From assembly GCA_026387355.1 (NCBI GenBank), contig JAPLLW010000003.1, forward strand, positions 1-47,653: a DNA stretch of 47,653 nucleotides. The letters are read 5' to 3'. The notes beneath the pieces were generated by a model. That model ran no database searches. It had not been told where the DNA came from and worked only from the letters and a program-made list of their open reading frames with translations. This document shows positions 1 to 9,330 of this stretch, one piece after another (within the stretch, counting starts at the first letter, position 1; each line of letters starts with the position of its first letter). Made by a program: the position numbers and the translations under genes. This DNA is from Candidatus Omnitrophota bacterium. Lineage in GTDB: Bacteria; Omnitrophota; Gorgyraeia; Gygaellales; Profunditerraquicolaceae.

Positions 1-215
1 AATCTATCAGAGAGCATCTTGCTCATCAATTCATCGGGGACAAGTAGTCCTTTTTCCATGAAATCTTTTGCCTCTTTACCTAAAAGAGTTCCATCCTTAA
101 CATTCTGTCTCAAAATATCGCCGGTTGAAATATGCGGCAGATTCAATTTCTCTGCTAAGCTTTTCGCCTGCGTTCCCTTACCTGCCCCGGGTGGTCCTAG
201 TAAGATAATACGCAT
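1..215 (-). CDS. adk: Adenylate kinase, N-terminal part (runs off the window)
   Basis: Adenylate kinase interconverts ATP + AMP and 2 ADP in the cytosol. The first 71 residues are visible and begin [20 protein letters not shown], which contains the glycine-rich P-loop (GPPGAGKGT) about eight residues from the start, as in all Adk proteins. The AMP-binding segment follows (HISTGDILR, then GLLVPDELM). The start codon shares one base with the secY stop (TAATG), so translation is probably coupled. The order secY-adk is the usual end of the spc operon. The LID region and C-terminus lie outside the window, so intactness cannot be judged. Confidence 0.95.
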   Translation of the reverse strand, partial: MRIILLGPPGAGKGTQAKSLAEKLNLPHISTGDILRQNVKDGTLLGKEAKDFMEKGLLVPDELMSKMLSDR

Positions 216-1561
216 TACCTTCGCCCTTTAATATGGCTGCCTTTAATAAAACCTTCGTAATGATGCGTTAATAAATGCGACTCAATCTGCTTTAACGTAT
301 CAAGCATAACGCCGACAATAATCAATATACCCGTGCCTCCAAAAAATGAGGCAACTAGATAAGGTACTTTTAGCCATGCCATAATAAAATCCGGGAATAT
401 AGCAATGATTGCAATAAATGTTGCGCCTGCTAAGGTTATTCTGGTCATTACATGATCCAGAAATTCGGCAGTAGGCGCCCCTGGCCTTATCCCCGGAATA
501 AAGCCACCGTATTTCTTCATATTCTCCGAAAGATCTTGAGGATTAAATACAATTGCAGTATAGAAATAACAAAAGAACATAATTAATAGCGCATAGACCG
601 CGGTATAAAGCAACTGCCCGCGCATCAAACTTTGCGCCAAACTTTGAAACGCCGGATTCGGGATAAAAGATGCCAGCGTCGCAGGAAATAATATTATAGA
701 CTGCGCAAAGATAATTGCGATAACACCAGATGTATCCACCTTTAAAGGTATATAGGTAGATTGGCCACCGTAAATCTTTCTTCCTACAATTCTACGCGCG
801 TACTGAACCGGGATCTTCCTCTGTCCTTGTGTAATCATAATAACGGAAAAAACAACGCCAACTAACAAAACTGCCATAATTAGCAAGGTAAACGGCTGAA
901 TCTGCCTGCGGCTAATAGCAAAAGGAGAAATCAAAACATATAATTGGTGTAGCGCTGTAGGAATCCTGGAAATAATACCCGCGCTAATTATCAAAGAGAT
1001 CCCGTTACCAATACCCCTCTCTTGAATCTGCTCACCTAACCACATAATAAAAATGGTACCGGTAGTTAGGGTGAGCACGGTGATAATCCTAAAACCCCAA
1101 CCAGGGCTTAACACAATCTTCAATCCTTCAAAGCGTGCTGGATTTTCAAGCCAAAGCGCTATAAAATATGACTGAACAATAGCCAGGCCCACTGTGCCAT
1201 AACGGGTGAACTGATTTATCTTTTCGTAACCAGCTTTTCCTTCTTTTGCTATCTTCTCTAAAGCCGGAATTACAGCAGTAAGCAACTGTAAAATAATCGA
1301 AGAGGATATATACGGCATGATACCTAAGGCAAATATGGTCAACTTTTCCATAGCGCCTCCGGAAAACATATTGATTATGCCAAAGATCGTACCACCCTGC
1401 GTTCTAGCAATTCGGTTAAAAAACTCAGCTAGGGCTACTCCATCTATACCGGGGGTGGGAACATAACAACCAACTCTATATACTGCAATTAAAGCGCCAG
1501 TAATAATCAGGCGCCTTTTTAAATCAGGGATTTTGAATGAATTAACTAGCGCGCTAAACAT
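215..1561 (-). CDS. secY: Preprotein translocase subunit SecY
   Basis: SecY is the channel-forming subunit of the SecYEG translocon in the inner membrane. The 448-residue product has the family length and a repeating pattern of about ten hydrophobic segments. It has the typical N-terminal segment ([17 protein letters not shown]), the plug and TM2 region with [20 protein letters not shown], and the cytoplasmic loop with [10 protein letters not shown] ahead of TM7. The start ATG lies inside the last codons of rplO (8-base overlap), and the stop overlaps the adk start. Its partners here are SecE (24637-24828) and the SecDF/YajC accessory complex (29890-32401). Confidence 0.98.
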   Translation of the reverse strand: MFSALVNSFKIPDLKRRLIITGALIAVYRVGCYVPTPGIDGVALAEFFNRIARTQGGTIFGIINMFSGGAMEKLTIFALGIMPYISSSIILQLLTAVIPALEKIAKEGKAGYEKINQFTRYGTVGLAIVQSYFIALWLENPARFEGLKIVLSPGWGFRIITVLTLTTGTIFIMWLGEQIQERGIGNGISLIISAGIISRIPTALHQLYVLISPFAISRRQIQPFTLLIMAVLLVGVVFSVIMITQGQRKIPVQYARRIVGRKIYGGQSTYIPLKVDTSGVIAIIFAQSIILFPATLASFIPNPAFQSLAQSLMRGQLLYTAVYALLIMFFCYFYTAIVFNPQDLSENMKKYGGFIPGIRPGAPTAEFLDHVMTRITLAGATFIAIIAIFPDFIMAWLKVPYLVASFFGGTGILIIVGVMLDTLKQIESHLLTHHYEGFIKGSHIKGRR

Positions 1562-1910
1562 AGATAACTTCTACTTTTCCGCCTGCTTTTTTGATCTCTT
1601 CAGTAGCTTTTTTGGAGAATGCATGAGCATGCACGGTAAGTGCGCTTTTCAATACGCCAACTCCCAGAATCTTAACCAATTTATTCTGATCCTTGATTAA
1701 TCCTTTGGCTGCTAGTAACTCTGGATTAATAGTAGTTTCTTTTAACTTAAGAAGGTCTCTTAAATTCACGATTTGGAACTCCTTCTTGAAAATATTCGTA
1801 AAACCGCGTTTGGGCATTTTACGGATCAAAGGCGATTGCCCACCTTCAAAACCAATGCCTTCCTGCGCGGGAAGTCTGGCCCTTGCTTCCACGGGTAGAA
1901 GTCTTTCCAT
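1554..1910 (-). CDS. rplO: Ribosomal protein L15, C-terminal part (frameshifted)
   Basis: This frame carries the C-terminal two thirds of large-subunit protein L15, recognisable from [20 protein letters not shown] to the end (GGKVEVIYV). Its first 17 residues ([17 protein letters not shown]) are not L15-like. They are the out-of-frame reading of DNA that encodes the conserved L15 N-terminus in the neighbouring frame (1846-2097). The two frames differ by +1. Dropping one A at 1860-1861 (GGAAGG to GGAGG on the coding strand) would join them as [12 protein letters not shown], the expected family sequence. It is probably not translated from its own ATG. See the frameshift finding for the alternatives. 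Confidence 0.9.
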   Translation of the reverse strand: MERLLPVEARARLPAQEGIGFEGGQSPLIRKMPKRGFTNIFKKEFQIVNLRDLLKLKETTINPELLAAKGLIKDQNKLVKILGVGVLKSALTVHAHAFSKKATEEIKKAGGKVEVIYV

Positions 1911-2097
1911 GTCCAGAGCTAGAGCCTCTACCTAAATATTTTCTCTTTTTATGCGCGCCAGCCGGACATTTAAGATTAAATAAACCGATCTTTTGAATAA
2001 TAACCGGATCAGCCGCCTTTTTCTTAGTAACAACTTTGGCTTTAGCCTTAACAATAGTCTTCTCTTTAACTGGAGAAATAGCCTTCTTACTCTTCAT
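1846..2097 (-). CDS. rplO: Ribosomal protein L15, N-terminal part (frameshifted)
   Basis: This 83-residue frame contains the conserved L15 N-terminus: [15 protein letters not shown], then [19 protein letters not shown], the glycine/lysine-rich tail that threads into 23S rRNA. The reading then runs out of frame (RHWF, stop) exactly where GGxxPGFEGGQ should follow. About 36 lysine- and alanine-rich residues (from [13 protein letters not shown]) precede the conserved start, which is longer than a typical L15. Joined to 1554-1910 by removing one base, the protein would be about 180 residues against a usual 145. The ATG sits two bases after the rpsE stop. Confidence 0.9.
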   Translation of the reverse strand: MKSKKAISPVKEKTIVKAKAKVVTKKKAADPVIIQKIGLFNLKCPAGAHKKRKYLGRGSSSGHGKTSTRGSKGQTSRAGRHWF

Positions 2098-2099
2098 CT

Positions 2100-2552
2100 T
2101 TATTCTTTTAGGCTCTTTAGGCCTTCCACTGTAGCCTTAATAACATTAATAGGATTATTGGATTTAAGACACTTAGTTAAAATATCTTTTATACCTGCGG
2201 CCTCGCAAATAGCACGCACAGGGCCCGCAGCGATTACGCCCGTTCCTTCTGAAGCGGGCTTAAGCATTACCTTAGCTGCGCCATAATGACCGACAACTTC
2301 ATGCGGAATGGTTGAACCCTCAAGATGAACCTTAAATAGACTTTTTTTGGCCTTGGTCAAAGACTTACGAATCGCATCAGCTACTTCATTCGCCTTGTCC
2401 AGAGCAAAACCAACCCTTCCCTTTGTATCACCTACGACAACCAGGGCGCTAAAATGCAACTTCTTACCGCCCTTGGTAACTTTTGTTACGCGATTAATTG
2501 TAATTACCTTCTCGATTAATTCTGGCTGCTGTTCAATATTTAATTCACGCAT
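2100..2552 (-). CDS. rpsE: Ribosomal protein S5
   Basis: S5 is a small-subunit protein involved in decoding fidelity and mRNA unwinding at the entry site. The 150-residue product has the N-terminal double-stranded-RNA-binding-like domain ([21 protein letters not shown]) and the C-terminal domain with [20 protein letters not shown]. An in-frame GTG at 2573 would add seven residues inside the rplR coding end. I prefer the ATG at 2552, four bases after the rplR stop, because it gives the usual S5 start ([17 protein letters not shown]). Confidence 0.97.
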   Translation of the reverse strand: MRELNIEQQPELIEKVITINRVTKVTKGGKKLHFSALVVVGDTKGRVGFALDKANEVADAIRKSLTKAKKSLFKVHLEGSTIPHEVVGHYGAAKVMLKPASEGTGVIAAGPVRAICEAAGIKDILTKCLKSNNPINVIKATVEGLKSLKE

Positions 2553-2556
2553 AAAT

Positions 2557-2916
2557 TTAGAACTCCATTCCACCTTTTCTCAAAGATTCGGCAAAGGTCT
2601 TTACCCTGCCGTGGTATAAGTAACCTGCCCTATCAAATATAATCTTACTAATTCCCTTCTCTTTAGCTGTCTTTGAGAATAACTCCCCAAACAATGCCGC
2701 CGCTTTGATATTCCCAGAGTTGCCTGCCTTAGCTTTAAATTCTTTATTTGCTGTAGAAAAAGAAAACAAAACCTTATTCTCGGCATCGTCAACAACCTGA
2801 GCAGAGAGATTGTTCAAGCTGCGCTTTACAATTAAACGCGGCTTCTCTTTTGTCCCCCACATCTTCATTCTTATGCGACGATGTCGCTTTAACCTTAAAA
2901 GTTCTTTCTTATTCAT
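2557..2916 (-). CDS. rplR: Ribosomal protein L18
   Basis: L18 binds 5S rRNA in the central protuberance of the 50S subunit. The 119-residue length is typical. Family features include the basic N-terminus ([15 protein letters not shown]), [20 protein letters not shown], and the conserved end [20 protein letters not shown] followed by RKGGMEF. It starts one base before the rplF stop region and is followed closely by rpsE, the standard spc order. Confidence 0.98.
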   Translation of the reverse strand: MNKKELLRLKRHRRIRMKMWGTKEKPRLIVKRSLNNLSAQVVDDAENKVLFSFSTANKEFKAKAGNSGNIKAAALFGELFSKTAKEKGISKIIFDRAGYLYHGRVKTFAESLRKGGMEF

Positions 2917-3468
2917 TTATTTTCCGCCGCCGGTTGCCTGAGCTTTACCAACCTTCTTTTTAACAAATTCACCTAAGAAACGAATCCCCTTACCCTTATA
3001 AGGTTCCGGAGGATAAATAGAACGGATCTCCGTAGATACCTTACCTACCAACTCTTTATCTATCCCTTTTATGATTATCTGCGTCGGTTTAGGAGTCTCC
3101 ATTACTATACCTTTAGGGATAGTAATGTTTACAGGGTGCGAAAAACCCAAACTCATATTCAATTTCTCCCCTTGCACAGCTGCTTTAAAACCTACTCCGA
3201 TAATTTCAAGCTCCTTAACATAGCCATCAGTAACCCCTTTAATCATATTTACAATAAGCGCTCGATATAAACCATGCAGTGATTTATCCATCTTAGTATC
3301 AGCTACGCGCTTAACCAGAATCTGACCATCCTTAATATCTAAATTAATGCGAGGAGAGATAATTCTACTAAGCTTGCCTTTTGGCCCCTCAACAAAAATA
3401 GTATTATCCTTTACCTCAATCTTTACTTCTTTGGGAACAATTATAATTTTCTTACCTATTCTTGACAT
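2917..3468 (-). CDS. rplF: Ribosomal protein L6
   Basis: L6 lies near the GTPase-associated centre at the base of the L7/L12 stalk. The 183-residue product starts MSRIGKKIIIVPKEVKIEV and has the two tandem L6 folds. The C-terminal signature PPEPYKGKGIRFLGEFVKKK (final K of KKVGKA next) matches the conserved rRNA-binding end. The frame is intact, the length is family-typical, and it abuts rplR. Confidence 0.98.
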   Translation of the reverse strand: MSRIGKKIIIVPKEVKIEVKDNTIFVEGPKGKLSRIISPRINLDIKDGQILVKRVADTKMDKSLHGLYRALIVNMIKGVTDGYVKELEIIGVGFKAAVQGEKLNMSLGFSHPVNITIPKGIVMETPKPTQIIIKGIDKELVGKVSTEIRSIYPPEPYKGKGIRFLGEFVKKKVGKAQATGGGK

Positions 3469-3476
3469 ATTTTTCC

Positions 3477-3872
3477 TTACCAGATATAACCGATAACTTC
3501 TCCGCCTAAGCCTTTTTCACGAGCGTCCTTATCTACCATAAGCCCTGCGGATGTAGAAATAATGGCGATACCCCTGCCCCTTAAGACTACTGGGACCTTT
3601 TTATTTTTTACATAGGCGCGCAGACCCGGCCTGCTTATACGCTTGATATTTCTTATCGCAGATTTTTCTGCAATGTATTTCAAATAAACGCGAGCCTTGC
3701 CCTGCTTATTATCTTCAATTATCTTAAAGTTTTCAATATAGCCTTCTTTCTTCAAGATATCTAAGATACCCTTTATTGTATTTGAAGCCGGAACATCCAC
3801 GCTCTCCCTTTTAATCATTGCAGCGTTACGGATAATCGTGAAGACATCGGCTATTAAATCTGATCTAGACAT
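3477..3872 (-). CDS. rpsH: Ribosomal protein S8
   Basis: S8 is a primary 16S-rRNA-binding protein of the 30S platform, and in many bacteria it represses the spc operon. The 131-residue product begins MSRSDLIADVFTIIRNA. It ends with ISTSAGLMVDKDAREKGLGG and GEVIGYIW, the conserved RNA-binding C-terminal domain. Spacing to rplF is eight bases and to rpsN 21 bases. Confidence 0.98.
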   Translation of the reverse strand: MSRSDLIADVFTIIRNAAMIKRESVDVPASNTIKGILDILKKEGYIENFKIIEDNKQGKARVYLKYIAEKSAIRNIKRISRPGLRAYVKNKKVPVVLRGRGIAIISTSAGLMVDKDAREKGLGGEVIGYIW

Positions 3873-3893
3873 TTATCACTCCTTATTATCTTG

Positions 3894-4079
3894 CTACCAG
3901 CTTGCTTTTTTTATGCCGGGTATTAAACCCTGCCAAGCAAGCTCTCTAAAACAAAGTCTGCATAACTGAAACCTGCGCAAATATCCACCTGATCTACCGC
4001 ATATTGCACAACGGTTATGCTGACGCGTTGAAAATTTTGGCTTGCGCTTCCATCTTGCGATTTGAGAATTCTTGGCCAT
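3894..4079 (-). CDS. rpsN: Ribosomal protein S14, zinc-binding type
   Basis: This is the short (61-residue) form of S14. It has four cysteines in two CxxC pairs (CAIC near residue 25 and CRLC near residue 40), the pattern of the zinc-ribbon S14 rather than the long zinc-free form. The C-terminus [17 protein letters not shown] is conserved. It sits between rplE and rpsH, as usual. Confidence 0.97.
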   Translation of the reverse strand: MAKNSQIARWKRKPKFSTRQHNRCAICGRSGGYLRRFQLCRLCFRELAWQGLIPGIKKASW

Positions 4080-4087
4080 AACTTTAT

Positions 4088-4642
4088 TTAATCCTTTTCG
4101 GTTTTGAAAGGCATGCCGAACAACTTTAACATCGCGCGTGCCTCTTCTTTTGACTTAGCGTTCTTAATTACAAAGGTTATATCCATACCCTGCACTCGGG
4201 TTAACTTATCATATTCAATTTCAGGGAAGATTCCTTGCTCAGCCAACCCCAGTGTATAATTTCCGGCTTTGTCAAATGCGTCAGGCGAAACACCCCTAAA
4301 ATCACGTATACGGGGTAGTGCAACATTTACCAGGCGATCAAGAAACTCATACATCATTGCCCTACGCAAAGTAACTTTACATCCTATGGGCGAATTTTCA
4401 CGTATCTTGAAATTTGCAATTGCTTTTTTTGCCCTGCGCATAATAGGCTTCTGCCCAGTTATCTGCGCTAATTCATCCATCGCTTTCTCTAGAATCTTAA
4501 CATCTTGCGCGCCCTCGCCGACACCCATATTCACGACAATCTTATCAATCTTAGGAACTGCCATTATATTCTTTACTTTTAGATCAATCATAAGTTGCGG
4601 CGCAATTTCTTTTCTATATTTTTCTAACAATCTGGGAACCAT
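4088..4642 (-). CDS. rplE: Ribosomal protein L5
   Basis: L5 binds 5S rRNA and contacts P-site tRNA and S13. The 184-residue product has the conserved [39 protein letters not shown] and [14 protein letters not shown] segments, and it ends in [14 protein letters not shown]. The reading frame is complete, and it lies one base from rplX. Confidence 0.98.
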   Translation of the reverse strand: MVPRLLEKYRKEIAPQLMIDLKVKNIMAVPKIDKIVVNMGVGEGAQDVKILEKAMDELAQITGQKPIMRRAKKAIANFKIRENSPIGCKVTLRRAMMYEFLDRLVNVALPRIRDFRGVSPDAFDKAGNYTLGLAEQGIFPEIEYDKLTRVQGMDITFVIKNAKSKEEARAMLKLFGMPFKTEKD

Positions 4643-4643
4643 T

Positions 4644-4955
4644 TTATATTACCTCTTTACAAACTCTACAGATTCTTGATTTTGTACTGTCTTTTTGAAT
4701 AACAAAACCAACCCTGGCTATCTTATTGCAATGTTTACAAACAAGCATAATATTGGCCAAAGCTATTGGCATTTCAATAGAAACAATCCCACCTTGAGTA
4801 TCTTGACGAGTCTGACGCTTATGCTTTTTAGCTAAATTTAATCCCTCAACAAGCGCTCTCTTAGTAGCAGTGATAACCTGGACAACTTTGCCCTTTTTAC
4901 CCCTATCTTTACCTTTTATTGCCTGGACTATATCGCCTTTTCTAATTTTATTCAT
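4644..4955 (-). CDS. rplX: Ribosomal protein L24
   Basis: L24 is an early assembly initiator of the 50S subunit. The N-terminal KOW motif is clear ([20 protein letters not shown], residues 4-23). The C-terminal half has two CxxC pairs (CKHC near residue 73 and CRVC near residue 96), suggesting a zinc knuckle, as found in a subset of bacterial L24 proteins. The 103-residue length is normal. It is followed by rplE and preceded by rplN. Confidence 0.97.
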   Translation of the reverse strand: MNKIRKGDIVQAIKGKDRGKKGKVVQVITATKRALVEGLNLAKKHKRQTRQDTQGGIVSIEMPIALANIMLVCKHCNKIARVGFVIQKDSTKSRICRVCKEVI

Positions 4956-4958
4956 ATT

Positions 4959-5327
4959 CTAAATAACCTCTGGAGCCAAAGAAATAATTTTAGTAAAATT
5001 CCTATCTCTTAACTCGCGCGCAACCGGGCCAAATACACGCGTACCGCGGGGATTATCCTGAGGATCAATAAAAACAACCGCATTGCGGTCAAATCTTAAA
5101 ACTGAACCATCAGCCCGTCTAATCGGTTGTTTAGTCCTTACAATTACAGCTCTGGCCTTCTCGCCTTTTTTTATCGCTGCGTTGGGCGAAGACTCTTTTA
5201 TATTACAATTAATAATATCTCCGATCTGAGCATGGAAACAGTTCTTCTTCCCCAAAACACCGATCATCGCCGCCCTTTTTGCTCCGGTGTTATCCGCTAC
5301 ATCTAATATAGTACGCAACTGAATCAT
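4959..5327 (-). CDS. rplN: Ribosomal protein L14
   Basis: L14 forms part of the interface with the 30S subunit. The 122-residue product starts [20 protein letters not shown] and has the family signature with [17 protein letters not shown] and [20 protein letters not shown]. It ends at ISLAPEVI. It abuts rpsQ directly. Confidence 0.98.
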   Translation of the reverse strand: MIQLRTILDVADNTGAKRAAMIGVLGKKNCFHAQIGDIINCNIKESSPNAAIKKGEKARAVIVRTKQPIRRADGSVLRFDRNAVVFIDPQDNPRGTRVFGPVARELRDRNFTKIISLAPEVI

Positions 5328-5609
5328 TTATTGAATCTCCTCTTTAACCTCTATCTTTGCCCCTTGAACCTTCTTAAGTACCTCAGTAACCCTAAAGTGT
5401 TTATCCTTGGAAAGCGGACGCGTCTCTTCTATGCGTACGGTATCTCCTAGCTTAGCTACCTGCGATTCATTATGCGCCTTGAATTTATTAAAAGTCTTGG
5501 CAATTCTTGAATATTTTGCATCTTTTTTAGTCTGCATAACGCGCACGACTACAGTTTTTTGCATCTTATCACTTACCACCTCACCAATAAATTCTTTTCT
5601 TTTACCCAT
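5328..5609 (-). CDS. rpsQ: Ribosomal protein S17
   Basis: S17 is an OB-fold primary 16S-rRNA-binding protein. The 93-residue product has GEVVSDKMQKTVVVRV, the conserved HNESQVAKLGDTVRIEETRP segment and the SKDKHFRVTEV strand. The start overlaps the rpmC end by eight bases, which implies coupled translation. Confidence 0.97.
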   Translation of the reverse strand: MGKRKEFIGEVVSDKMQKTVVVRVMQTKKDAKYSRIAKTFNKFKAHNESQVAKLGDTVRIEETRPLSKDKHFRVTEVLKKVQGAKIEVKEEIQ

Positions 5610-5814
5610 TTTTTCTTTCTTTCTTTGAATTTAAAACGGTTGCAAGACGCGCTAAATCCCTCTTTAATAATGAAAACATATGCGGCTTTTCTACTCTTCC
5701 GGAATAGCGCTCAAGGTTTAATTTAAAAAGCTCGTCCTTTAAAACCTTCTCCTTGTCTAATAATTCAGACACAGATAAACCCACCAGTTCATTTGTCTTT
5801 AATCTCTTTGCCAT
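5602..5814 (-). CDS. rpmC: Ribosomal protein L29
   Basis: L29 is a small helical protein at the peptide tunnel exit, near L23 and the docking site for signal recognition particle and trigger factor. The 70-residue product is a helical hairpin (SVSELLDKEKVLKDELFKLN) ending in the conserved LLKRDLARLATVLNSKK. It is in the normal position between rplP and rpsQ. Confidence 0.95.
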   Translation of the reverse strand: MAKRLKTNELVGLSVSELLDKEKVLKDELFKLNLERYSGRVEKPHMFSLLKRDLARLATVLNSKKERKNG

Positions 5815-5815
5815 A

Positions 5816-6232
5816 TTATTTATGCGCCCTAGTAATAAATTTCGTTCTAAAAGGGAGCTTAAAAGCGATTAGCCTAAAACACTGACGGGCATACTCTTCC
5901 GGTACTCCCCCTAATTCAAAAAGAACCTTGCCTCTTTTGACTACTGCTACCCAATGATCAAGGTCGCCCTTGCCTTTACCCATGCGTACTTCTGCGGGCT
6001 TTTTGGTAATAGATTTATGCGGGAAAGCCCTCATCCAAAGCTTTCCGCCTTTATGCAGCTGCCGCGCAATATTTACGCGTACTGCCTCAATCTGATTGTT
6101 CTTAAGCCAACCATTTTCTAAAGTCTTTAACCCAAACTCACCAAAAGCTAAAGTTGCCCCGCAAGTAGCTACGCCGCGGCTCTTACCTTTTTGTAATTTA
6201 CGATATTTTACCCTCTTAGGCATTAAAGGCAT
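5816..6232 (-). CDS. rplP: Ribosomal protein L16
   Basis: L16 organises the A-site side of the peptidyl transferase centre. The 138-residue product carries the signatures [36 protein letters not shown] and [20 protein letters not shown] second ATG three codons in (6223) gives the start MPKRVKYRK and is an equally likely initiator. It lies one base from rpsC. Confidence 0.97.
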   Translation of the reverse strand: MPLMPKRVKYRKLQKGKSRGVATCGATLAFGEFGLKTLENGWLKNNQIEAVRVNIARQLHKGGKLWMRAFPHKSITKKPAEVRMGKGKGDLDHWVAVVKRGKVLFELGGVPEEYARQCFRLIAFKLPFRTKFITRAHK

Positions 6233-6233
6233 C

Positions 6234-6926
6234 TTAGCTTAACTCCTTCTTAGGCTTAGACGCTCTTTCCAAGGCTTCTTCCTTTTGCACTAATTTCTTA
6301 CCCAAAATATCGCCTTTATAAATCCATACCTTTACCCCGATAAGACCGTAAGTAGTAAGACTTTCGGCAAATCCGTAATCAATATCTGCGCGGAAAGTCT
6401 GCAGGGGAACTTTTCCCTGCTTATAAGTCTCGGTGCGAGACATCTCTGCGCCGTTAAGACGACCTGCACAACATACGCGGATACCTTTTACTCCGGCATT
6501 CATAGATTGCTCCATTGCACGTTTTACTGCCCGGCGGAAAGCCACCCTCTTCTCCATCTGAAAAGCAATATTCTCAGCCACTAGCTGCGCCTCAAAAGCA
6601 GGGTTTTTTATCTCTTCGATATCAATTGCGATCTCCTGCTTAACCATGCTATTTAAATCTTCTCTTAGGCGCTCGATATCAGCGCCATGGCGACCGATAA
6701 TAAGTCCGGGACGAGCGCTAAAAATCCTGACTTTTAATTTATCCGCAAGGCGCTCGATTATAATTCGTGCAACCGCTGCCTGCTTAAATCTTTTCTTAAT
6801 AAACTTACGAATATTATAATCCTGCAAAATAAACTTAGGGTATTCCTTATGCCCGGCAATCCAACGGGAATGCCAGGTCCTGATAAAACCCATTCTCAAA
6901 ATAAAAGGATGAACCTTTTGACCCAT
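6234..6926 (-). CDS. rpsC: Ribosomal protein S3
   Basis: S3 forms the mRNA entry tunnel with S4 and S5. The 230-residue product starts [20 protein letters not shown]. It has the KH type-2 RNA-binding motif ([20 protein letters not shown]) near residue 75, followed by the C-terminal domain with [20 protein letters not shown]. Length and order after rplV are typical. Confidence 0.98.
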   Translation of the reverse strand: MGQKVHPFILRMGFIRTWHSRWIAGHKEYPKFILQDYNIRKFIKKRFKQAAVARIIIERLADKLKVRIFSARPGLIIGRHGADIERLREDLNSMVKQEIAIDIEEIKNPAFEAQLVAENIAFQMEKRVAFRRAVKRAMEQSMNAGVKGIRVCCAGRLNGAEMSRTETYKQGKVPLQTFRADIDYGFAESLTTYGLIGVKVWIYKGDILGKKLVQKEEALERASKPKKELS

Positions 6927-6930
6927 TTAA

Positions 6931-7269
6931 TTATTCTCCTGATTTCAGATCTAACTCAATTCTAATATGAGCGGTTCTTTTCAATATAGGTTGCGCCCTA
7001 CCAAAGGCAGCCGCCTTAAATCTCTTCCAACTAGGACCCACATTACAAATGGCCTTTGAAACATACAACTGATCAATATTGAAACCCTTAACCTTTGCGT
7101 TAGCAATGGCTGACTTTAATATTTTAATTAGATATTCTTTAGGCCGTTTATTAATATTAAGTAATAGACTCTGCGCTGCAAGCGCATCTTTTCCGCGAAT
7201 AAGATCCATAACCTGCCTAACCTTAGTGGGTGAAATCCTTAAGAATTTTCCTTCAGCTTTAGCAATCAT
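6931..7269 (-). CDS. rplV: Ribosomal protein L22
   Basis: L22 lines the peptide exit tunnel at its constriction with L4. The 112-residue product shows KFLRISPTKVRQVMDLIRGK at the start. The C-terminal beta-hairpin region is GPSWKRFKAAAFGRAQPILK followed by RTAHIRIEL. It sits between rpsS and rpsC with one- and four-base gaps. Confidence 0.97.
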   Translation of the reverse strand: MIAKAEGKFLRISPTKVRQVMDLIRGKDALAAQSLLLNINKRPKEYLIKILKSAIANAKVKGFNIDQLYVSKAICNVGPSWKRFKAAAFGRAQPILKRTAHIRIELDLKSGE

Positions 7270-7270
7270 A

Positions 7271-7558
7271 TTAAGTCTTCTCTAGTGCTTTCTTAGCTTT
7301 AACGCCGCCATGCTTTCTAAATATACGCGTAGGAGCAAATTCGCCTAGCTTATGTCCCACCATATTTTCAGTAACGAATACAGGTGCGTGCTTCTTACCA
7401 TCATGTACCGCAAAAGTTAACCCTACAAATTCCGGAATGACGGTTGAACTTCTCGACCAGGTTTTAATCGCCTGACGAGTACCAGACTTACGCAACTGGT
7501 CAACTTTCCTTAATAATCTTTCTTCAACAAATGGCCCTTTTTTTAATGAACGTGGCAT
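7271..7558 (-). CDS. rpsS: Ribosomal protein S19
   Basis: S19 sits in the 30S head and contacts the B1 intersubunit bridges. The 95-residue product starts [19 protein letters not shown] and holds the family signature with [20 protein letters not shown] and [16 protein letters not shown]. The ATG overlaps the end of rplB by one base. Confidence 0.98.
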   Translation of the reverse strand: MPRSLKKGPFVEERLLRKVDQLRKSGTRQAIKTWSRSSTVIPEFVGLTFAVHDGKKHAPVFVTENMVGHKLGEFAPTRIFRKHGGVKAKKALEKT

Positions 7559-8394
7559 TATGGTTTCCTTCTTTTAACAATAAACTTATTAGAATATCTA
7601 TTTGGCTTCCTAGTCCTATAGCCTTTGGTAGGTTTACCCCAAGGAGTTACAGGATGAGGATTACCCTGACCTGACTTTCCTTCGCCGCCTCCATGCGGAT
7701 GGTCTACGGGATTCATAGCTAACCCTCTTACTGTCGGCCTTATCCCTAGCCAGCGCTTTCTTCCTGCCTTACCAAAATAAATTGCTTCATGCTCAACGTT
7801 ACCAACCTGACCGATGGTAGCGTGACAATCAAGATTGATTAATCTTACTTCCCCGGAAGGAAGTTTTATGTGCGCAGAATCGCCTTCTTTAGCCATAATT
7901 TGAGCGCTTGAACCGGCTGAACGGACAATTTGTCCACCCTGACCCTTCATTAATTCAACATTATGGATTAGCGTGCCTGACGGGATATGTCTTAAAAGTA
8001 AACAATTCCCTACCTGGATCTCCACTTCTCTCTGATCAGTAGCTACAACTTCCTGACCTACACTTAAACCTACAGGCGCTAAGATATACCTTTTTTCTTT
8101 GTTCGGATATTCGACTAACGCTATCCTTGCAGAACGATTAGGATCATATTCAATTGCGATGACTTTAGCCGGAGAATCAATTATATCTCTCTTAAAATCG
8201 ATTAAGCGCAGCATCCTTTTGTGTCCACCGCCGCGATGCCTGACGGTAATCCTACCATAAACATTTCTACCACCTGACTTCTTTAAAGGACGCAACAATG
8301 ACTTTTCCGGAGTATTCTTGGTCACTTCCTTAAAATCCGGCCCAGTCATATGTCTGCGCGAAGGCGTAGTTGGCTTAAAGTATTTTAGTCCCAT
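7558..8394 (-). CDS. rplB: Ribosomal protein L2
   Basis: L2 is needed for subunit association and peptidyl transferase activity. The 278-residue product has the OB-like N-terminal half ([19 protein letters not shown]), the SH3-like half, and the catalytic-region loop [14 protein letters not shown] near residues 228-241, including the near-invariant histidine. The complete frame ends in KFIVKRRKP. Confidence 0.98.
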   Translation of the reverse strand: MGLKYFKPTTPSRRHMTGPDFKEVTKNTPEKSLLRPLKKSGGRNVYGRITVRHRGGGHKRMLRLIDFKRDIIDSPAKVIAIEYDPNRSARIALVEYPNKEKRYILAPVGLSVGQEVVATDQREVEIQVGNCLLLRHIPSGTLIHNVELMKGQGGQIVRSAGSSAQIMAKEGDSAHIKLPSGEVRLINLDCHATIGQVGNVEHEAIYFGKAGRKRWLGIRPTVRGLAMNPVDHPHGGGEGKSGQGNPHPVTPWGKPTKGYRTRKPNRYSNKFIVKRRKP

Positions 8395-8398
8395 AGTA

Positions 8399-8677
8399 TT
8401 AAACTACCTGTATTTTCTGACCTGCTTTTAAAGTTACTACTGCTTTCTTAGATTCAGGGGTTCTACCTAACTGGTGGCGCACCCTCTTTAACTTTCCTAC
8501 CGAAATAAAGGTATTCACGTTCTTTACCTTAACCTTATAAAGCTGCTCGACCGCACGTTTTACCTGAATCTTATTAGCCCTCATATCAACTAAGAACAGA
8601 TACTTGGCATCCGGCTCATATTGAGTTGATTTCTCCGTACGCATTAAAGATCTAATTATATCCTGAGAATAGTTCAT
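8399..8677 (-). CDS. rplW: Ribosomal protein L23
   Basis: L23 is at the tunnel exit and docks trigger factor and the signal recognition particle. The 92-residue product has [40 protein letters not shown] and [15 protein letters not shown]. It starts at the end of rplD (TAATG overlap) and lies four bases before rplB. Confidence 0.96.
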   Translation of the reverse strand: MNYSQDIIRSLMRTEKSTQYEPDAKYLFLVDMRANKIQVKRAVEQLYKVKVKNVNTFISVGKLKRVRHQLGRTPESKKAVVTLKAGQKIQVV

Positions 8678-9327
8678 TATTTAAGCCTGTTCGTAAGTTT
8701 ATTCAATCCGTCTTTAGTAATCAATATTTTTTTGTGAGCCATCACTTCGTAAGTCTGCGTGTTTAATGCAAGGTTGAAAGTAAGGAAGTCGATATTTCTT
8801 AAAGCCCTCTTTAAATCAGCGCTTATTTCATCGGTAAGTAAAAGCACGCTGCATGTTTTTTTATTCTTAGGTGTGCTTAACTTAAGATTGGTAAATATCT
8901 TTAGTGCCTCCTTGGTCTTGGGAGCGCTAAGCTTAAGCGTATCCAAAACAATTATATTATTCTCAAGCACCTTAGCATTAAGAGAAGATTTTAAAGCCAC
9001 TGCTTTCATTTTATCCGGTAGGGTATAAGAAAAATCCCTCGGGTGCGGACCAAATACAACGCCGCCATGACGCCATAAGGGAGATCGGGTAGAACCTACG
9101 CGGGCGCGTCCCGTACCTTTTTGCTTCCATGGTTTCCTGCCACCGCCGGATACCTCACCTCTAGTTTTAGTTGCAGCCAGGCCTTTTCGATGATTAGCGC
9201 GATAAGCATTAATCACCTGATATATTACAGCGGAGTTAACCACCCCGTCAAAAACATGGGTATTTAACTTTACACTGTCAACTTCTTTGCCTTCTGCATT
9301 ATATATAGGTAAGGTAATGGCTTCCAT
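8677..9327 (-). CDS. rplD: Ribosomal protein L4
   Basis: L4 has a globular domain and an extended loop that reaches the exit tunnel. The tunnel loop is clearly conserved: TKTRGEVSGGGRKPWKQKGT, then GRARVGSTRSPLWRHGG and GPHPRDFSYTLPDKM (residues about 50-105). The 216-residue length is usual. In proteobacteria L4 controls the S10 operon. No separate S10 leader is visible here because the genes run on from tuf. Confidence 0.98.
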   Translation of the reverse strand: MEAITLPIYNAEGKEVDSVKLNTHVFDGVVNSAVIYQVINAYRANHRKGLAATKTRGEVSGGGRKPWKQKGTGRARVGSTRSPLWRHGGVVFGPHPRDFSYTLPDKMKAVALKSSLNAKVLENNIIVLDTLKLSAPKTKEALKIFTNLKLSTPKNKKTCSVLLLTDEISADLKRALRNIDFLTFNLALNTQTYEVMAHKKILITKDGLNKLTNRLK

Positions 9328-9330
9328 TCT

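Noticed and set aside
2601-2795. A 64-codon minus-strand frame inside rplR
   Set aside because: It overlaps the conserved L18 gene in another frame, and its sequence is the out-of-frame reading of L18.
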